Positions 8,266-16,486 of a DNA stretch of 64,000 nucleotides are shown here, one piece after another. The DNA comes from Ignavibacteriota bacterium. Lineage in GTDB: Bacteria; Bacteroidota; Ignavibacteria; Ignavibacteriales; Melioribacteraceae. Numbering within the stretch: position 1 is the first letter of the stretch; each line of letters opens with the position of its first letter. The position numbers were made by a program, and so were the translations under genes. The stretch is from the NCBI GenBank assembly GCA_016716225.1, contig JADJWT010000001.1, forward strand, positions 248,001 to 312,000, written 5' to 3'. The notes beneath the pieces are model-generated. The model was not told the DNA's origin. It saw only the letters and a list, made by a program, of their open reading frames with translations, and did no database searches.

Positions 8266-11200
8266 ATGTTAAAAGAAAAACTTAATTCATTATCAAAAAA
8301 AGAACTTATTGCGCGAATTAAAAATTTAGAAAGTAAGCTCACCAAATTTGACAATCAAAAAAACAAAATTCAGCAGAAAAATTTTTCTGATAAAAAAATT
8401 GAAATATTAGATCAAGAAAATAATTTTGACATTTTCAACAATTCAATGCATGCACTATATATTTTAGATAAATCTATGAAGTTTATTGATGTAAATAATG
8501 CTGCAGAAAAAATGTATGGTTATGATAGAAATTATTTTAAGGGGAAGACTCCGGAATTTATTTCCGCACCAAAAAAAAATAATATGAAGTTAGTTTCATA
8601 TTATATGGAAAGGGCATTAAACGGAGAACCTCAGCAATTTGATTTTTGGGGATTAAGAAAAAACGGAGAAATTTTCCCCAAAATTGTTACCCTCCATAAA
8701 TTCAATTATTTTGGAAACGATGCAGTTCTTGCATACGGAATTGATATAACTCAACGAAAAAAAATTGAAGCACTTCTTGAGAAAAATGAAAAGTATATTA
8801 ATAGTATTTTCAATTTTGCACCCGTGGGTATTGGAGTTGCTGTAAATAAAATAATTACAAAGACAAATGAAAGATTTTGTAAAATTACCGGATTTACGGA
8901 ACCAGAAATTATTGGAAAACAAATAAATAAATTCTTTTTATCTAAGAATGAAATTGATAAGAATTTAAAATTTTCATCTCTTGAAATTAAACAAAGTAAA
9001 TCCTTTGAAACAAAAATTATCGGAAAAGATAAAAAAATTATAGACGTTCAACTTACTTCAACGTTAATTGATAAAAATAATCCGGAAAGTGGAATTATAT
9101 TTTCAATTGAAGATATAACCGAGTTAAAATCTGCTCATGAAAATATTAAAGAGAGTGAAAAGAAATTCAGACTTTTAGCAGAAAATATGCAAGATGTTAT
9201 TTGGACAATTGACTTGAAAGGATATTTCACTTATGTAAGTCCGTCTTTTAAATACGTAACCGAGCAAATGCCGGAAGAAATTATTGGACGTCATATTAAA
9301 AATTTTGTTTATCCAAATGATTACCAGCAAATCAAAAATAAGATTATGATTTTTAAAAAGGCGGGTATAGATTTTCCAAGCTGGGAAATTGAATTCATTA
9401 GGAAAAATAAAAACAATATCTGGGTTGAAACAAAAGTATCGGTTTTAAGAAATGATGAAAAAAAAGTTATTGGGTTTATTGGTATTTCAAGAAATATTAA
9501 TGATAGAAAAAAAGCAGAATTTGCATTAAAGGAAAGTCAGTATAAATATGTTGAGCTTTCAAGATTACTTGTAAGCATGGCAGATAATATTGCTGATATG
9601 ATTTGGGCAAAAGATTTAAATGGTAAATATATCTTTGCCAATCAGGCTATTTGTAAAAATCTACTAAGTGCAAAAAATACGAAAGAACCAATCGGTAAAA
9701 ATGATATGTTTTTTGCAAACCGCGAGCGCGAAAGTCATCCACATAATAAATATTGGCATACGTTCGGCGAACTTTGCATGGACTCAGATTCAATTGTACT
9801 TAAAACTAAAAAACCAGGTAGATTTGACGAATTTGGAAATGTAAAAGGAAAATTTCTTTTTCTTGATGTATATAAATCACCTCTTTACAACGAGAAAGGT
9901 GAAATTATTGGAACTGTAGGAAGTGCGAGAGACGTAACAAAAGAAAAAGAATTTGAGAGCAAATTAATTGAAAGTGAAGAAAAATTTAGATCACTTTTTG
10001 AAAATATGAGTGAAGGAGTTTTTTACCAATCCGCAAATGGAACTTTAACTGATATTAATAAATCTGCACTTAAAATTTTTGGAATCAGCAAAAAAAGTTT
10101 TATCGGTTCAAATTCATTTGATGAACGATGGATTGTAACTGATAAAAATCTAAAATTACTCTCACCCGAAAAACATCCCTCAATGGTTGCGCTAAAAACG
10201 GGTAAAAGTGTAATTAATACAGAAGTTAGTTTGGAAAATCTTATTACAAAACAAAAAAAATGGTTACTTATAAATGCAATTCCGCAGTTTAAAAAATTTG
10301 AAGAAAAGCCGTTTCAAGTTTTTGTTACACTTCATGACATAACTGAAAATAAAAATGCAGAGAAATTAATTTTAGAAAACAAAGAAAAGTTTAAACATCT
10401 TTTTGATAATATGCGTAATGGTGTTGCAATTTATGAAGCAATTGAAAATGGTAAAAATTTTATTCTTGACGATATAAATAAAGCCGGTGAAAAATTAAGT
10501 AAAGTTGATAAAAAAATAATCGTTAACAAAAAAATGAGCACCATATTTCCGGAAGCTAAAACTTCTGGATTGTTTAAAATTTGTCAAGAAGTATATAAAT
10601 CGGGATTGTCTCAACATTTTCCGTATAAAGTCTACTGTAATGGAAAGATTGAGAGATGGATTGATCATTACATTTTCAAATTACCAAACGATCAAATTGT
10701 TGCAATATTTAATGATGCAAGCACCGAAATGAAAGCTTTGGAACAATTAAAAGAAAGTGAAGATAACTTAAGAGCTGTGTTAGACGCTTCTCCTGATATT
10801 ATTGTACTTGTTAATAATAAAGGTAAACTTCTTGAATCAAATGAAAGATTAGAGAAGTGGCTTGGGCTTGATCGAAATAATTTAATTGGATCAGAAATTC
10901 TAAAAAAATTTGATAATGAAGTTAGAGACATAAGATTAGATGTTTTTAAAAAAGTACTACAAACAAAAGCAAAGTTTACTTATAAAGATAAATCTAACAA
11001 AAGAATTTGGGAGAACACAATTATTCCAATTCTTGATGAAAAAAAACGTGTTAACAGATTTGCAGTTTATGCTTCAGATATTACTGATAAAGAATTATTT
11101 GAACAGAAGCTTAAGGAAACAAATGAAACTTTAAGAAACTTATCACAGCACATTATAAATATTAGAGAAGAAGAAAGGAAAAATATTTCGCGCGAAATTC

Positions 11201-11778
11201 ATGATAATCTAAGTCAAATATTAACAGCAATAAATATGGATGTTTCATGGATAAAAAATTTAATTCCGGATAACTTGGAAAATATAAAAGAAAGATTTAA
11301 TCCTCTTCTTAAATTAATTGATAATTCTATTTTAACTGTGCAAAAAATAAGTTCGGAATTGCGCCCCGGAATTTTAGATGATTTGGGATTAGTTAATGCA
11401 ATTGAATGGCAAGCAAATGAAATAGGAAGAAAAACAAATTTATCTATAAATTTAAATTTACCTGATAATGAAATTGAATTATCAGAAGAAAAAAGAATTG
11501 CGGTTTTCAGAGTTTTTCAAGAATCAATGTCAAATATTATTCGTCACTCAAAAGCCAAAAATTTAAAAATTAGTTTAAAAGAAAAAACTAAAAATCTTAT
11601 GTTAGAAATTATAGATGATGGAATTGGAATTGAACAAAGTAAAATTAATGATAATAAATCACTTGGTCTGCTTGGAATGAAAGAAAGAATTCTTTCAGTA
11701 GATGGTAAAATTAATTTTACTCGAAATAAAAAAGGTGGAACAACTGTAAAAATATTAATCCCAATTATTGAGAATTAA
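8266..11778 (+). CDS. Seven-PAS cytosolic sensor histidine kinase (NarL-partner HisKA_3 type)
   Basis: 1170 residues with no membrane segment. A short N-terminal coiled coil (KEKLNSLSKKELIARIKNLESKL) is followed by about seven PAS domains, beginning roughly at residues 50, 170, 300, 430, 570, 710 and 825; several are recognisable from VNNAAEKMYGYDR, TNERFCKITGFTEPEIIGK, VSPSFKYVTEQMPEEIIGR and SNERLEKWLGL type motifs. The H-box is EERKNISREIHDNLSQILTA (His near 979), of the HisKA_3 class. A HATPase_c domain follows (FRVFQESMSNIIRHSKA as N-box, DDGIGI and GLLGMKERI as G-boxes). It would sense cytoplasmic ligands or redox cues. It abuts the response regulator gene with no gap, so the two form a pair. 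Confidence 0.93.
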   Translation: MLKEKLNSLSKKELIARIKNLESKLTKFDNQKNKIQQKNFSDKKIEILDQENNFDIFNNSMHALYILDKSMKFIDVNNAAEKMYGYDRNYFKGKTPEFISAPKKNNMKLVSYYMERALNGEPQQFDFWGLRKNGEIFPKIVTLHKFNYFGNDAVLAYGIDITQRKKIEALLEKNEKYINSIFNFAPVGIGVAVNKIITKTNERFCKITGFTEPEIIGKQINKFFLSKNEIDKNLKFSSLEIKQSKSFETKIIGKDKKIIDVQLTSTLIDKNNPESGIIFSIEDITELKSAHENIKESEKKFRLLAENMQDVIWTIDLKGYFTYVSPSFKYVTEQMPEEIIGRHIKNFVYPNDYQQIKNKIMIFKKAGIDFPSWEIEFIRKNKNNIWVETKVSVLRNDEKKVIGFIGISRNINDRKKAEFALKESQYKYVELSRLLVSMADNIADMIWAKDLNGKYIFANQAICKNLLSAKNTKEPIGKNDMFFANRERESHPHNKYWHTFGELCMDSDSIVLKTKKPGRFDEFGNVKGKFLFLDVYKSPLYNEKGEIIGTVGSARDVTKEKEFESKLIESEEKFRSLFENMSEGVFYQSANGTLTDINKSALKIFGISKKSFIGSNSFDERWIVTDKNLKLLSPEKHPSMVALKTGKSVINTEVSLENLITKQKKWLLINAIPQFKKFEEKPFQVFVTLHDITENKNAEKLILENKEKFKHLFDNMRNGVAIYEAIENGKNFILDDINKAGEKLSKVDKKIIVNKKMSTIFPEAKTSGLFKICQEVYKSGLSQHFPYKVYCNGKIERWIDHYIFKLPNDQIVAIFNDASTEMKALEQLKESEDNLRAVLDASPDIIVLVNNKGKLLESNERLEKWLGLDRNNLIGSEILKKFDNEVRDIRLDVFKKVLQTKAKFTYKDKSNKRIWENTIIPILDEKKRVNRFAVYASDITDKELFEQKLKETNETLRNLSQHIINIREEERKNISREIHDNLSQILTAINMDVSWIKNLIPDNLENIKERFNPLLKLIDNSILTVQKISSELRPGILDDLGLVNAIEWQANEIGRKTNLSINLNLPDNEIELSEEKRIAVFRVFQESMSNIIRHSKAKNLKISLKEKTKNLMLEIIDDGIGIEQSKINDNKSLGLLGMKERILSVDGKINFTRNKKGGTTVKILIPIIEN

Positions 11779-12396
11779 ATGAAAGTTTTAATTGCAGATG
11801 ATCATGCAATAGTTAGAAAAGGACTTCTTCAAATTGTTTCATCATTGCAAAGTATTAAAGAAGTTGAAGAAGCTGAAAACGGTAGAGAAGTATTAGAAAA
11901 GTTTGAGATCGGTAAATATCAATTACTAATATTGGATTTATCAATGCCGGTATTAAATGGTTTAGATACTTTAAAAATACTTATAAATAAAGATCCGGAA
12001 ATAAAAGTATTAATTTTAAGCATTTATCCCGAAGAACAATATGCTATCAAAGCATATAAATTTGGTGCATACGGATATATTAATAAAAATGCTGCATCTG
12101 TTGAACTAAAAAAAGCAGTTGAACAAATTTTAACTGGTAAAAAATATTTAAGCACAACTTTAGCCACAAAAATAATGGATTATCAAGATTTTGATAAACC
12201 AATTTCGGAAAGATTATCTAAAAGAGAATATCAAATAATGATGATGAGTGCAGAAGGAATTTCATCTAAAGAAATTAGCGAAAAATTATCAATCAGTCCC
12301 AAAACTATAAGTACTTACCGATCAAGAATCTTAGAGAAATTAAACCTCCAAAATTTTGTACAATTAATGCATTTTCTTAACTTCAAAAACTTGTAA
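11779..12396 (+). CDS. NarL/FixJ-type response regulator
   Basis: 205 residues. The receiver domain (IADDHAIVRKGLLQI) has the acidic pair DD and the phospho-acceptor Asp in LLILDLSMPVLNGLDTL (near residue 54), with Lys in YINKNA. The C-terminal LuxR-type helix-turn-helix reads LSKREYQIMMMSAEGISSKEISEKLSISPKTISTYRSRIL. The start ATG directly follows the TAA of the kinase gene, so translation is coupled and the kinase is its likely partner. The regulated genes are not evident. Confidence 0.95.
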   Translation: MKVLIADDHAIVRKGLLQIVSSLQSIKEVEEAENGREVLEKFEIGKYQLLILDLSMPVLNGLDTLKILINKDPEIKVLILSIYPEEQYAIKAYKFGAYGYINKNAASVELKKAVEQILTGKKYLSTTLATKIMDYQDFDKPISERLSKREYQIMMMSAEGISSKEISEKLSISPKTISTYRSRILEKLNLQNFVQLMHFLNFKNL

Positions 12397-12742
12397 GATA
12401 AACCTTACAAAAATTTAAGAATTATTTTCCTATATAAATTTTTATTATGCAATTAAAGTTTAACACTTTTTAATTAAATGAAATCTTAATCATTTAATTT
12501 TATTATATATTATTTTGAAGTAGAGCTAAAATCTATCTTAGTTCGGGGGCACATTCGGGGGAGTTGTGCCCTTTATATTTTAAACAATTTTAAAATATGT
12601 TTTAAATATTATTTTATTTCATCCTTCCATTACATTTTAGAGAATTAGGTAAAAATTTTTCTCTATCAAAACTTTTCAAACTATCCTCCGTCCTAATTTA
12701 TGAAATAACAGAAATTTAATTTTTACATAAATGGAGGAAGCC
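12397..12742. other. Intergenic region with an AT-rich hairpin and a GC-rich island
   Basis: 346 bases between the response regulator and the HEAT protein. AATTAAATGA (12472-12481) pairs with TCATTTAATT (12490-12499), a weak candidate terminator for the two-component operon. The GC-rich element at 12542-12571 is listed separately. The rest is AT-rich and should contain the promoter of the HEAT gene. Confidence 0.5.
12542..12571 (+). ncRNA. GC-rich hairpin with repeated TTCGGGGG (candidate small RNA or leader element)
   Basis: TTCGGGGG occurs twice, at 12542-12549 and 12554-12561, 12 bases apart. GGGCACA (12547-12553) pairs perfectly with TGTGCCC (12565-12571) around an 11-base loop that contains the second G5 run. 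TTTATATTTT follows the hairpin, so it could end a short transcript. It stands out strongly from the AT-rich surroundings. It lies about 170 bases upstream of the HEAT gene, so it could equally be part of a long 5' leader. Function unknown. Confidence 0.35.
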
Positions 12743-13207
12743 ATGAAGAACTTTAGTAAATTATTTCTAATTGTTCTAACTTTCCTTTTCACTACTGCAA
12801 ATTTTGGTTTTACAAAAGAGAAATATCAACAAATTGAAGATAATTTAATTGTTGGCATTAATACCGATAACAGAGGTCTTCAAATTAGCTGCGCCTTTTT
12901 CTTAGGCGAATTCAAATCTGAGCGCGCCGTTATTCCTTTATTAAGAATGTTGAAAAGCGGAATTACCGAAGAGGAAAGAATTATTGCAGCACTTTCCTTA
13001 TCAAAAATAAAATCTGAGAAAGGAATGTTTGCCGTAAAGCAAAGAATTAAATATGATGAAAGCGAACGAGTTCAAAAATTATGTGCAAAATTCTATAATT
13101 GCTTTTTAGCAAATCAGAAAAAATCTGAAATAATTGTTGAACCTTTTGAAGTTGTAAATTTGAATTTAGAGTATAACGGTGTAAAGTTAGCAGATTTTAT
13201 AAAATAA
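12743..13207 (+). CDS. Small exported HEAT-repeat protein
   Basis: 154 residues from the ATG at 12743, chosen over the in-frame ATG at 12731 because GGAGGAAG (12733-12740) is then a proper ribosome binding site. The N-terminus MKNFSKLFLIVLTFLFTTANFGFT is a signal peptide. The middle holds about two HEAT-like helical pairs (LQISCAFFLGEFKSERAVIPLLRML and ERIIAALSLSKIKSEKGMFAVKQRI). Such small HEAT proteins usually bind other proteins; no enzyme motif is visible. The gene stands alone, with a strong terminator behind it. Confidence 0.75.
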   Translation: MKNFSKLFLIVLTFLFTTANFGFTKEKYQQIEDNLIVGINTDNRGLQISCAFFLGEFKSERAVIPLLRMLKSGITEEERIIAALSLSKIKSEKGMFAVKQRIKYDESERVQKLCAKFYNCFLANQKKSEIIVEPFEVVNLNLEYNGVKLADFIK

Positions 13208-13225
13208 ACATTTTTGAAAATTAAA

Positions 13226-13267
13226 TGAACGGTTGTTTCTATTCTAAACTTGAAAAACAACCGTTCA
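13226..13267. terminator. Bidirectional terminator between the HEAT protein and OMP genes
   Basis: TGAACGGTTGTTT (13226-13238) pairs with AAACAACCGTTCA (13255-13267), a perfect 13-bp stem with a 16-base loop, placed between two convergent genes. Confidence 0.75.
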
Positions 13268-13281
13268 CTCCCCTAATAAAA

Positions 13282-13824
13282 CTAACGGAAAGAATAATCA
13301 ATTCCTAAATCTAAAGCACTGTAACTTAAATTTCCGAAACCCATACGAATACTAAAAGCCATTTGTTTATTTAGCCAATATCGCATTCCGGCTTGAACGC
13401 CAAACCACATTCCGCCTTTATCAACTTCATTTACAATTGCATTTTCCGTTAAAATTTGTCTGTTAACATCATTAAAATCATAAGCAATTATTACACCAGC
13501 CCAAGGATCAAATTTTGGATCTTTTAATTTAAAATGATAATTTGTTTGAAAACCAAACAAAATATTTGAATAACTCCATTCAACATCCGGAAAGGTTTCT
13601 GTATAACTCCATGATCTAAAAATTCCGCCTATTCCCATTTTTCCAATATTAGAATTTTCCGAATTTTCCAAATCAATTCCGAATTCATGATTTATTCCCA
13701 ATTGGACAGTAGAACCAAGAAAAGAAAAACCTAATGATGGCCCGGATGTATGTAAATTTGACTGAAACTGACAAAAAATATTTGACGAAATAAAAAGTAA
13801 AATAAATATTTTTTTTACGACCAT
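13282..13824 (-). CDS. Outer-membrane beta-barrel protein (small OMP)
   Basis: 180 residues from the ATG at 13824 (MVVKKIFILLFISSNIFCQ, a signal peptide); a TTG at 13836 would add four residues and is less likely. The mature part is rich in alternating aromatic and glycine strands (GPSLGFSFLGSTVQLGINHEFGI, GMWFGVQAGMRYWLNKQMAFSIRMGFGNLSYSALDLGIDYSFR) and ends in Phe-Arg. That matches an 8-stranded outer-membrane barrel. No specific function can be assigned. It stands alone on the minus strand. Confidence 0.7.
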   Translation of the reverse strand: MVVKKIFILLFISSNIFCQFQSNLHTSGPSLGFSFLGSTVQLGINHEFGIDLENSENSNIGKMGIGGIFRSWSYTETFPDVEWSYSNILFGFQTNYHFKLKDPKFDPWAGVIIAYDFNDVNRQILTENAIVNEVDKGGMWFGVQAGMRYWLNKQMAFSIRMGFGNLSYSALDLGIDYSFR

Positions 13825-13905
13825 CAAAATTCTCAAATGCTTAGGTTTTCAACTGCCAAAATAAAAAAATTAAATCATTTTTTTACTACTTATACATTAA
13901 AAGTT

Positions 13906-14292
13906 TTAATGCGAATGACACGAACCTTCTTCATTAATTTCTAAAGTTCCTTCAAAAAGTTTTATTGCTGCATCTTCCGCCAATTCTTCATTTGTAAAAA
14001 TCAATTGTTTACCGTTATTTGTAAAATCTTCTTGTAATCTCCAGCCGGCAGAAGTACAAATTAAATGTGAACAATCTTTCAATCCACTTAAAAGATTTCC
14101 ATGCGTAGAATTGTGTTCATGTTCATTAGAATGATGGTGATGATTGCCATGATGATGATTAGTAAAATTATTTTCTCGATTTTCTTTATTAGCAATTTTT
14201 CCGTCTTTAATTTCAAAAACTACAAATCCATTACATCTTCCAACATGTCCGGTAACTGTTTTAAAATCATCTGTTGCAACTGCGATTTTCAT
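13906..14292 (-). CDS. NifX/NifB-domain Fe-Mo cofactor-type protein with His-rich insert
   Basis: 128 residues of the dinitrogenase iron-molybdenum cofactor biosynthesis fold (MKIAVATDDFKTVTGHVGRCNGFVVFEI ... KDCSHLICTSAGWRLQEDF). The family binds Fe-S or Fe-Mo clusters and occurs widely outside nitrogen fixation. An insert at residues ~45-65 is packed with histidines (NHHHGNHHHHSNEHEH), and the C-terminus is CHSH, which suggests an added metal site. It follows the UPF0251 gene by 13 bases in one operon, a pairing common in anaerobes. No other nif gene is nearby, so a role in nitrogenase is unlikely. Confidence 0.85.
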   Translation of the reverse strand: MKIAVATDDFKTVTGHVGRCNGFVVFEIKDGKIANKENRENNFTNHHHGNHHHHSNEHEHNSTHGNLLSGLKDCSHLICTSAGWRLQEDFTNNGKQLIFTNEELAEDAAIKLFEGTLEINEEGSCHSH

Positions 14293-14305
14293 TTTTCCCT
14301 CAATT

Positions 14306-14581
14306 TTAATTATTAATTTTTATTGCTTTGCCAAATATTATGCTTTCTGCCAATTTGTTTCTTGCACTTTTAATTATTCTACCAAATGTAGCTCGAGACA
14401 CATTCATTCTTTCAGCAGCATCTTCATGTGAAAGATTTTCATAATCTGCCAAATTTATTGCTTCAAATTCATCTTTCTCAAGAATTAATTCATCTAAAAA
14501 TCTCAACGGAATTCCCTGAGGTTTATAGTATGTTGCTGTAGGATTACAACATGTAATTCGATTTTTTTTTGGTCTAGGCAT
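14306..14581 (-). CDS. UPF0251 (DUF134) sigma-70-region-4-like DNA-binding protein
   Basis: 91 residues: MPRPKKNRITCCNPTATYYKPQGIPLR, then a helix-turn-helix (LSHEDAAERMNVSRATFGRIIKSARNKLAES). This is a textbook DUF134 protein, with the conserved CC...P...F.P start and the SRATFGRII recognition helix. These small regulators usually sit next to NifX-like genes, as here. A perfect 20-bp palindrome lies 7 bases upstream of the start codon, so autoregulation is likely (inference). Confidence 0.9.
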   Translation of the reverse strand: MPRPKKNRITCCNPTATYYKPQGIPLRFLDELILEKDEFEAINLADYENLSHEDAAERMNVSRATFGRIIKSARNKLAESIIFGKAIKINN

Positions 14582-14588
14582 TTAACTA

Positions 14589-14608
14589 TTATGAGCATAT
14601 GCTCATAA
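14589..14608. promoter_or_regulatory. Perfect 20-bp palindrome upstream of the UPF0251 gene (operator)
   Basis: The half-site TTATGAGCAT (14589-14598) is followed directly by its exact reverse complement (14599-14608). It sits 8-27 bases before the UPF0251 start, overlapping the likely ribosome binding and transcription start region. The simplest reading is an operator for the UPF0251 protein itself. Confidence 0.65.
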
Positions 14609-14659
14609 TAAAAATATGAAAAAATATATTCCTTTACAACGAATAAATATTTCTAAAAA

Positions 14660-15436
14660 TTAAAATAAATCAACTACAGAATTTATTTTATAGGTTGGGT
14701 GAAATTTTGAAATATGCAAAATATCTTTCGAAACACCGGTTTTAACTAAAGCTGTATCCATTCCAAATTTATTTCCCATTGCAATATCTGTTTCCAATCT
14801 ATCTCCAATTATAATACAACCTTTAAGTGGAAGATTTATAAGATTTACAATTTCGTTGAACATAAATTTTGATGGCTTGCCAAAATGTTTTTGCAGTTTT
14901 CTGTTCGTACGTTTTTCAAGTGCAGAAATTGTTGCACCGGCATCTAAAATTTCTCCGCCATCAATAGGACAAGTATTATCAATATTTGCGGCAAAAAATT
15001 TGGCTCCGTTAACAAGAGCTTGTCCGGCAATTTCTAACTTTTTATAATTTAAAGTTCTATCTAGAGTTATAATTATAATTTCAATTTTATTTGGATTATC
15101 ACAAAATTCTAATCCGGCCGATTCAATTTCCATTATAAATTTTTTTTCAGCAATTGCGTAAAACTTTTTACCATAATAATTATTTGCTAAATATTTTTTA
15201 ATAATTAAAGTTGAAGTTACAAATTGATTTTTATTAACCTTAAATCCGTGAGATAAAAGAAAATTGTAGTAATCCTCAACACTTCCTGTAGTTTTGTTTG
15301 ATATGAAAAGAATGTTTTTATTTAATGATTTTAAACGATTTATAACTTTTGCGGAATTAGGAATTATTTTATCTTCAAGATAAATAGTGCCATCCAAATC
15401 AAAAATAAATCCGTCATATTTTTCAATAAAGTTCAT
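14660..15436 (-). CDS. HAD-superfamily IIA phosphatase (NagD/Pgp-like)
   Basis: 258 residues with HAD motifs: DGFIFDLDGTIYL (motif I, two Asp), FISNKTTGS (motif II), a Lys in the HFGKPSKFMF segment, and IIIGDRLETDIAMGNKFGMDTALVKTG (motif III). The capping module between motifs II and III marks subclass IIA (NagD, p-nitrophenyl phosphatase, phosphoglycolate phosphatase). It likely dephosphorylates small sugar or nucleotide phosphates. It lies 4 bases downstream of rmlD on the same strand. Confidence 0.88.
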   Translation of the reverse strand: MNFIEKYDGFIFDLDGTIYLEDKIIPNSAKVINRLKSLNKNILFISNKTTGSVEDYYNFLLSHGFKVNKNQFVTSTLIIKKYLANNYYGKKFYAIAEKKFIMEIESAGLEFCDNPNKIEIIIITLDRTLNYKKLEIAGQALVNGAKFFAANIDNTCPIDGGEILDAGATISALEKRTNRKLQKHFGKPSKFMFNEIVNLINLPLKGCIIIGDRLETDIAMGNKFGMDTALVKTGVSKDILHISKFHPTYKINSVVDLF

Positions 15437-15440
15437 AGAT

Positions 15441-16346
15441 TTATAAATTATTTTTCCAATGTTGATTAATTATTCTAAAACATTCATTCAAACTTTTGGG
15501 AATATAATTTAATTCAGTTTGTGCTTTTAAATTTAATAATCCGGAATTTAGAGGACGCAAAGCCGGTTGTTTTAATTCCTTTGTTAAAATTGGTTCAACA
15601 AGTGAAAAATCTAGATTAAAATATTCCGCAATTCTTTTTGTAAATTCAAATCTATGTAAAAATTCACTTCCGCCAATATTAAATAATCCGGTTTTTCCGG
15701 AATCACAAATTCCTGTAATCGCAGAAGCTAAATCATCAATAAAAGTGGGATTATTAATCTGATCTGTAACAATTTTAATATTTTGATTTTTAGAAAGTGA
15801 ATCAAAAACCCATTTAACAAAATCCGGTCTACCGAATTTTGTTGCACCGAATAAAACATTTGTCCGCAAAATTGTACTTTTTATATCAAACTTTTTTATG
15901 ACATTTTCACCAGCTAATTTACTTCTTCCATAGTAACTAATTGGATTGGGTAAATCTTCTTCTGAGTATGGTCCTTCTTTTCCATCAAAAACATAATCAG
16001 TTGAAATATGAATTAAATGAGCATTACTTGGTACAGAATATTTTGCTAAATATTCAACTCCGTTAACATTAATATTCCAAGCTAGTTCTTTTTCAGTTTC
16101 GCATTTATCAACATTTGTATAAGCCGCTGTATTTATAATAAAATCCGGATAGAAATTCATTACCAAATTTTTAACATCCTTCTTATTAGAAATATCCAAT
16201 TTACTATAATTGATTTCCCCAAAAAATGAAGCGTCCTCTGCTGAAGCTAAAAATAATTCGACATCGCTGCGAAATTTTAATATTTCAACAACACTTTGTC
16301 CTAACATTCCATTGGAGCCAATCAGCAAAATTCTCTTTTTTATCAT
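15441..16346 (-). CDS. rfbD: dTDP-4-dehydrorhamnose reductase
   Basis: 301 residues from ATG 16346 (MIKKRILLIGSNGMLGQSV); the longer frame would need a TTG at 16382 and adds 12 residues before the Rossmann motif. The NAD(P)-binding GxxGxxG is GSNGMLG. The short-chain reductase triad is visible in HISTDYVFDG and YYGRSKLAGE (Tyr-x3-Lys). It reduces dTDP-4-keto-L-rhamnose to dTDP-L-rhamnose for surface glycans. rfbC is 2.6 kb away; rfbA and rfbB are not in the window. Confidence 0.9.
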   Translation of the reverse strand: MIKKRILLIGSNGMLGQSVVEILKFRSDVELFLASAEDASFFGEINYSKLDISNKKDVKNLVMNFYPDFIINTAAYTNVDKCETEKELAWNINVNGVEYLAKYSVPSNAHLIHISTDYVFDGKEGPYSEEDLPNPISYYGRSKLAGENVIKKFDIKSTILRTNVLFGATKFGRPDFVKWVFDSLSKNQNIKIVTDQINNPTFIDDLASAITGICDSGKTGLFNIGGSEFLHRFEFTKRIAEYFNLDFSLVEPILTKELKQPALRPLNSGLLNLKAQTELNYIPKSLNECFRIINQHWKNNL

Positions 16347-16486
16347 TTTATAAAATTCTTTGTTCAAAAAATTATTTTTCAAATATACTTATAATAAAAT
16401 AAAATGGAATAAATTTGTATTTTCAATTAGTAATTATTTGTTGTAATGTTATAATATTTACTCAAAATAAATTTGAAAGTTATTTT

